This document shows, piece after piece, positions 61,200-64,000 of a stretch of 64,000 nt of DNA. Every line of letters starts with the position of its first letter. The first letter of the stretch is position 1. The stretch comes from Solirubrum sp044628455 (GTDB taxonomy: Bacteria > Bacteroidota > Bacteroidia > Cytophagales > Hymenobacteraceae): positions 744,001-808,000 of the forward strand of contig NZ_JBIYZW010000003.1 in NCBI RefSeq assembly GCF_044628455.1, in the 5' to 3' direction. The notes under the pieces were generated by a model, which saw only the letters and a program-made list of their open reading frames with translations, had not been told where the DNA came from and did no database searches. A program made the translations under genes and the position numbers.

Positions 61200-61831
61200 G
61201 ATTGGGAAGGGTTGAGTTTTGTCTCGATGAGGGCCAATTCGGCCTCGACCACCTGCAGATCAGCCGCGCGGTCGGGCTTCTTTCGCAGGCGGCTGCGCTG
61301 GCTGCGCAGGTTGTTGCGGCGGTGCACCAGCTGCTCGCGGTCGACCAGGTCAGCCGTGGACACGGGCCCGGGCAGTCGGCCGTGCTCGAGCACGTGGGCC
61401 TCCTGGTGCTGCAGCTCCTGCACCAAGTCGGTGAGGTCGGCAATGCGGTGCACCATGGTGCAGCGGTCGGCTTTGCGCAGGCGCGGCGCCGTCAGCTGGG
61501 CATGCAGCTGGCTGCGCTCGTCGCGGGCTGCCTTGAGCTGCTGGCGCACCTGCAGCAGCGCCGGCGCGTCGGTGGGGGGTGGTGTGGGCGCGGTGGCCAC
61601 TGGCGGCGCTGCAGGGGCCGGCACCGGGTTGGCAGCTGCGGCGGGTGTGGGCTCGAGGGCCACGTCGGCCAGCGCCTGCAGCTCGCGGCGCAGCACGCCG
61701 CGGCTGTACCCGGTCTCGCCCAGGGCGAACAGCTGCTTGTAGGTGCTGCTGGTGCCCAGCTGGGCGTAGAGGGCCACGCCGGCGGCGAAATCGTCGGGTG
61801 CACCGAGCCAGGTGGTTAGGTCAGCGCTCAT
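61196..61831 (-). CDS. phage protein with coiled coil, unknown
   Basis: A 211-residue protein from ATG 61831 (MSADLTTWLGAPDDFAAG), which overlaps the preceding stop by 4 bases (ATGA). An N-terminal helical block (VALYAQLGTSSTYKQLFALG) is followed by a Pro/Ala-rich linker and a long charged coiled coil (LKAARDERSQLHAQLTA). It overlaps the methyltransferase gene by 4 bases. I do not recognise it; a structural or DNA-handling accessory role in the packaging operon is possible. Confidence 0.55.
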   Translation of the reverse strand: MSADLTTWLGAPDDFAAGVALYAQLGTSSTYKQLFALGETGYSRGVLRRELQALADVALEPTPAAAANPVPAPAAPPVATAPTPPPTDAPALLQVRQQLKAARDERSQLHAQLTAPRLRKADRCTMVHRIADLTDLVQELQHQEAHVLEHGRLPGPVSTADLVDREQLVHRRNNLRSQRSRLRKKPDRAADLQVVEAELALIETKLNPSQS

Positions 61832-62193
61832 TGCGGCGAGTAGGTATCGCACCAGGTGTAGTTGGTCCACTTGGTGCGCCGGCGCGAGTAGGTAATCACG
61901 TCGGTGTCGTGCACCAGGCTATACCCCGCCCGGCTCGTGCTCACCCAGGCCAGGCCCTGGGCGCTGCGCACCAGCAGGGAGTAGGTGGCCTCGTGGTAGG
62001 TCGTGTGGCACGAGACATACCCCTTGTTGTCGGTGCTGCAGTCCTGGGTGGTGTAGGCCGGGGTGTAGTCGCGGCCTTCCACCAGGCCCGTCACGTACTC
62101 CTTGCGGCCCCCGAAGCAGTCGGTGAGCAGCAGGCTGACCGCCAATGCGCCGGCCAGGGCGGGGCTCATGCCCCAGGCGTCTTTCCATTTCAT
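61828..62193 (-). CDS. small phage lipoprotein-like protein, first of the packaging operon
   Basis: A 121-residue protein. ATG 62193 (MKWKDAWGMSPALAGALAVS) gives a hydrophobic N-terminus with a possible lipobox (LTDC); Asp before the Cys is unusual, so it may be a signal anchor instead. The mature part is Tyr/Thr/Ser-rich (HTTYHEATYSLLVRSAQG). The ATG is 28 bases downstream of the conserved phage element (62221-62238). The frame to 62271 crosses the terminator and is not used. No function is recognised. Confidence 0.5.
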   Translation of the reverse strand: MKWKDAWGMSPALAGALAVSLLLTDCFGGRKEYVTGLVEGRDYTPAYTTQDCSTDNKGYVSCHTTYHEATYSLLVRSAQGLAWVSTSRAGYSLVHDTDVITYSRRRTKWTNYTWCDTYSPQ

Positions 62194-62197
62194 GCAC

Positions 62198-62238
62198 CGA
62201 AATTGCCGACCGCTGCCTCGGGCAAAAAGGACGCAAAA
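62198..62238 (-). promoter_or_regulatory. phage regulatory element, copy D (packaging operon)
   Basis: On the minus strand TTTTGCGTCCTTTTTGCC (62238-62221), then CGAGGCAGCGGTCGGCAATTTCG and the ATG at 62193. It abuts the T-run of the terminator at 62237-62265, as copy B does at 51037. Confidence 0.65.
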
Positions 62239-62265
62239 ACGCCCGGGCCAATGACCCGGGCGTTT
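62237..62265 (-). terminator. terminator of the capsid/tail-tube unit
   Basis: AAACGCCCGGG (62237-62247) pairs with CCCGGGCGTTT (62255-62265), and the minus strand continues with a T-run. It lies ~23 bases after the 74-aa gene's stop. Confidence 0.85.
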
Positions 62266-62287
62266 CCCCACGTTACCGCTTTTTCCC

Positions 62288-62512
62288 TTAGACGGTCTCT
62301 TTTGCCTGGCCCGGGGCGCGCCGTGGGCGCCTGGCCACCAGGTAGGTGAATCGGGGGTCGCGGGCCAGCTCGTCGGCTTCCTTCAGCGTGAGCGTGCGCA
62401 GGTCGATGGTGCGACCCAAGCGCTGGCTGACGACGACCGTAGGCACGATGGTGCAGCGGTACTTCGCGGCTACCTCGGGCTGGAGCTGGGGCCCGGATTG
62501 CTTGGTTGCCAT
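62288..62512 (-). CDS. small phage protein, unknown
   Basis: A 74-residue basic protein starting MATKQSGPQLQPEVAAKYRC, with a helical segment (TLTLKEADELARDPRFTYLV) and an Arg/Lys-rich tail. The ATG follows the preceding stop with no gap, and a terminator follows. Its position after the tail-tube-like gene suggests a structural accessory. I do not recognise a family. Confidence 0.5.
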   Translation of the reverse strand: MATKQSGPQLQPEVAAKYRCTIVPTVVVSQRLGRTIDLRTLTLKEADELARDPRFTYLVARRPRRAPGQAKETV

Positions 62513-63067
62513 TTAGACTACCGGGGCCGGCTTCATGGTGATGTCGCCCTGGTAGAGCTTCAGGCCGGTGGCGTAGCACTCGCCCTTGACCGTGGTGCCG
62601 CGGCGGCCCGAGGAGAGGCGGCCGGAGCCGAAGCTCGGCGTCAGCTCTACGGGCAGGCCTTCGGCGCCTACTTGGAAGAAGCCGCCGTCCGGATCCGGCA
62701 CGAGCATGATGCCGCCGATGTTCTTCACCAGGTTGAGCATCTCCAGCGACTCGGGCTTGTTGCCCGGGTGGAAGCCTTCAAAGCTCACCTTCAGGCCGCG
62801 GCCGTCACGTTCGCCCACGATTTCCGCCTTCAGCTCGTTCGAGTCGAGGGTGATGTAGATTTTCAGGAAGCCCTTCCCGACTTTGAAGGTGTGGTCGGTG
62901 GCAATAACTGCCGACAGGCCGGCGGAGGCCTGCGCATCCGAGTACTTCGGCGCTTTGGCAATGGTGGCAAACCAGGACTCAGGCGCGAACAGCACGTAGC
63001 CCAACAGGCCCGGCGTGTTGTCCTCGCCTTCGAGGCCCAGCAGGTCTTGGAGTTTCGACAGATCCAT
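62513..63067 (-). CDS. phage major tail (tube)-like protein
   Basis: A 184-residue beta-rich protein starting MDLSKLQDLLGLEGEDNTPG. Segments such as FAPESWFATIAKAP, GKGFLKIYITLDS, FEGFHPGNKPESLEM and NIGGIMLVPDPDGGFFQVG follow the pattern of tail-tube subunits of long-tailed phages, in the usual place after the capsid gene. The identification is by pattern rather than by a signature motif. It starts 52 bases after the 114-aa gene and is followed directly by the 74-aa gene. Confidence 0.6.
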   Translation of the reverse strand: MDLSKLQDLLGLEGEDNTPGLLGYVLFAPESWFATIAKAPKYSDAQASAGLSAVIATDHTFKVGKGFLKIYITLDSNELKAEIVGERDGRGLKVSFEGFHPGNKPESLEMLNLVKNIGGIMLVPDPDGGFFQVGAEGLPVELTPSFGSGRLSSGRRGTTVKGECYATGLKLYQGDITMKPAPVV

Positions 63068-63118
63068 GGGGATGTCTTAAAACTGTGATTGGATCGATTG
63101 AATGACGTGGGCGCGGGC

Positions 63119-63463
63119 CTACTTGGCCTTGGCCACGGGCTGCAGCAGGCCGCTCTTGGTGTCGACCAGGTGCTGGAGGGCCTCTTTGTTTTTGCCCAGC
63201 TCCTCGGCTTTCACCAGCTCGCCTTTGATGTTGAATTGCTTGCCCAGCACGCGGTACTGCTTGCCGTCGTAGGTCACGATGATGACCTTGTCCACGGCTT
63301 GCGCGGCCTCGGCGTTGGCCAGGGCTTCGCCTTGCTCGGCAATGACTACTTGGGCCGCGGCGAGTTCCTCGCGCAGCTGGGTGTTTTCTTGGGTGAGTCG
63401 GGCGTTGTCAGCCGTCAGCGACTCGATGGTAGGCTCAGGGGCCGGTTTGTTGGCAGCTGCCAT
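63119..63463 (-). CDS. small phage protein with coiled coil
   Basis: A 114-residue protein starting MAAANKPAPEPTIESLTADN. An N-terminal coiled coil (ARLTQENTQLREELAAAQVV) is followed by a beta segment (VIIVTYDGKQYRVLGKQFN). It lies between the capsid-like and tail-tube-like genes. A head-decoration or completion role is possible, but no motif supports it. The preceding hairpin (63516-63540) may adjust its expression relative to the capsid. Confidence 0.5.
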   Translation of the reverse strand: MAAANKPAPEPTIESLTADNARLTQENTQLREELAAAQVVIAEQGEALANAEAAQAVDKVIIVTYDGKQYRVLGKQFNIKGELVKAEELGKNKEALQHLVDTKSGLLQPVAKAK

Positions 63464-63515
63464 GGTATGCGGGTGTTACTCTGATGGGAGAAAAGACTAC
63501 TGGGGTGCGACGAAG

Positions 63516-63540
63516 GCCGGCACCCTACGCGGGTGCCGGC
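63516..63540 (-). other. hairpin after the capsid-like gene
   Basis: GCCGGCACCC (63516-63525) pairs perfectly with GGGTGCCGGC (63531-63540). There is no T-run, so it is likely an attenuating or stabilising structure that allows more capsid than downstream protein. Confidence 0.6.
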
Positions 63541-63553
63541 ACGTCGCGGGTCG

Positions 63554-64000
63554 CTAGACCAGGTCGCGGTCGTTGGTGAAGACGATTTCCGGGATGATGA
63601 AGCCGATGCCCATGCTGAAGTCGGTGAAGAACTTGAGCAGGCGGTCGACGCTCTCGACCTGGATGCGCGTCTGGTTCTGGATGCGCTTGCGCAGCATGAT
63701 GGCGTTGCCCTTGGGCGTGCACCAGATCTTCTCCGTGTTGCGGTGCGAGGGCAGGCCCACCACGGTGATGTTGGTGTTGTTGATGCGCAGGCCCAGCTCA
63801 CCGCCACCGGTGTTCTTGCCATACTTGCGCTCCTGGCCCCGCAGGAAGGCGCGGGCAGCGCTTTCCGAGCAGCCCAGCATCATCGGGATGCTCCAGTAGT
63901 CCTTGTGGATGCCGTCGGCGAAGGCCTCGAACTGGTCGACCATCCCCTCGGGGTCGGTCAGCTGCAGCGCGCCGGTGGTAATGGGCGTAATGCGACCAGC
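63554..64000 (-). CDS. putative phage major capsid protein (C-terminal part; start outside window)
   Basis: The last ~148 residues of a protein whose start lies beyond the right edge (the frame is open to 64000). The C-terminal region, with SHRNTEKIWCTPKGNAIMLR, then VDRLLKFFTDFSMGIGFIIP and EIVFTNDRDLV, has the pattern of phage capsid subunits from Bacteroidota, where a TPKxN segment is followed by a long beta-rich end. It is followed by a hairpin and the small coiled-coil gene. An ATG at 63943 is in frame but is probably internal. Confidence 0.6.
   Translation of the reverse strand, partial: AGRITPITTGALQLTDPEGMVDQFEAFADGIHKDYWSIPMMLGCSESAARAFLRGQERKYGKNTGGGELGLRINNTNITVVGLPSHRNTEKIWCTPKGNAIMLRKRIQNQTRIQVESVDRLLKFFTDFSMGIGFIIPEIVFTNDRDLV

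Larger units (their letters stand above)
39436..64000 (-). mobile_element. tailed-phage prophage (left part; runs off the right edge)
   Basis: All genes from about 39.4 kb to the right end lie on the minus strand and include terminase, portal, capsid-like, tail, tape measure, holin and lysis genes plus a serine recombinase at the left end. The left boundary should lie between the last host gene's upstream region (~39300) and the stop of the 118-aa gene at 39436; no attachment core can be fixed because the right end is outside the window. The long tape measure gene (1,194 residues) and separate tail genes indicate a long-tailed phage. I see no frameshifted structural gene, so the visible half could be functional. 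Confidence 0.9.

Overview
The window is a stretch of high-GC chromosome from a Bacteroidota bacterium. The combination of SusC/SusD pairs, secreted proteins with type IX secretion C-terminal sorting domains, TTG-N20-TAnnTTTG promoters and a GC-rich codon bias points to a Hymenobacter-like organism. That is inference from gene content; there is no rRNA in the window to confirm it.

Region 1 (1-6.5 kb) holds a TPR lipoprotein, an alpha/beta hydrolase, two paralogous type IX secretion cargo proteins, a rhomboid protease and three consecutive genes for small, extremely hydrophilic, low-complexity proteins. Region 2 (6.5-30.3 kb) looks like an envelope and amino-sugar scavenging neighbourhood: a serine hydrolase coupled to a VanX-type D-Ala-D-Ala dipeptidase, a GH10-like glycosidase, a SusC/SusD/lipoprotein operon, a divergent NagB-deacetylase fusion, a second SusC/SusD pair, a NagX-like membrane acyltransferase, two related lipoproteins, and a large GH3 (NagZ-like) enzyme fused to a beta-lactamase-like domain. 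The first SusC operon has a near-consensus promoter, a 10-codon leader peptide containing Cys-Cys, and an intrinsic-terminator-like hairpin in its leader, which together look like transcription attenuation. Region 3 (30.3-39.3 kb) contains a type IX cargo gene with a stop codon inside its apparent signal peptide, a 42-bp minisatellite, an SDR oxidoreductase, a TPR protein, a DUF885 metallopeptidase-like lipoprotein and a Ser/Thr/Gly-rich lipoprotein.

Region 4 (about 39.4-64 kb, continuing past the right edge) is a tailed-phage prophage with every gene on the minus strand. Read from right to left it has a capsid-like protein, a tail-tube-like protein, a ParB-like/DNA methyltransferase fusion, small and large terminase, portal, a DUF6712-like protein, a lysis cassette (holin, DUF5675 protein, candidate unimolecular spanin), a moron-like segment (unknown protein; amidoligase plus a 77-aa partner), a tail operon including a tail protein with SprB-like repeats and a tape measure protein, and finally a translationally coupled lysogeny-like cassette: unknown protein, AbiC-like membrane protein and small serine recombinase. 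A conserved element with the core GTGTCCTTTTTGCC, usually right after a terminator, precedes three structural operons and the last small secreted gene. It is the best candidate for a phage-specific promoter or operator.

Most intergenic gaps contain clear hairpin terminators, which are listed. No tRNA, rRNA, CRISPR array or insertion sequence was recognised.
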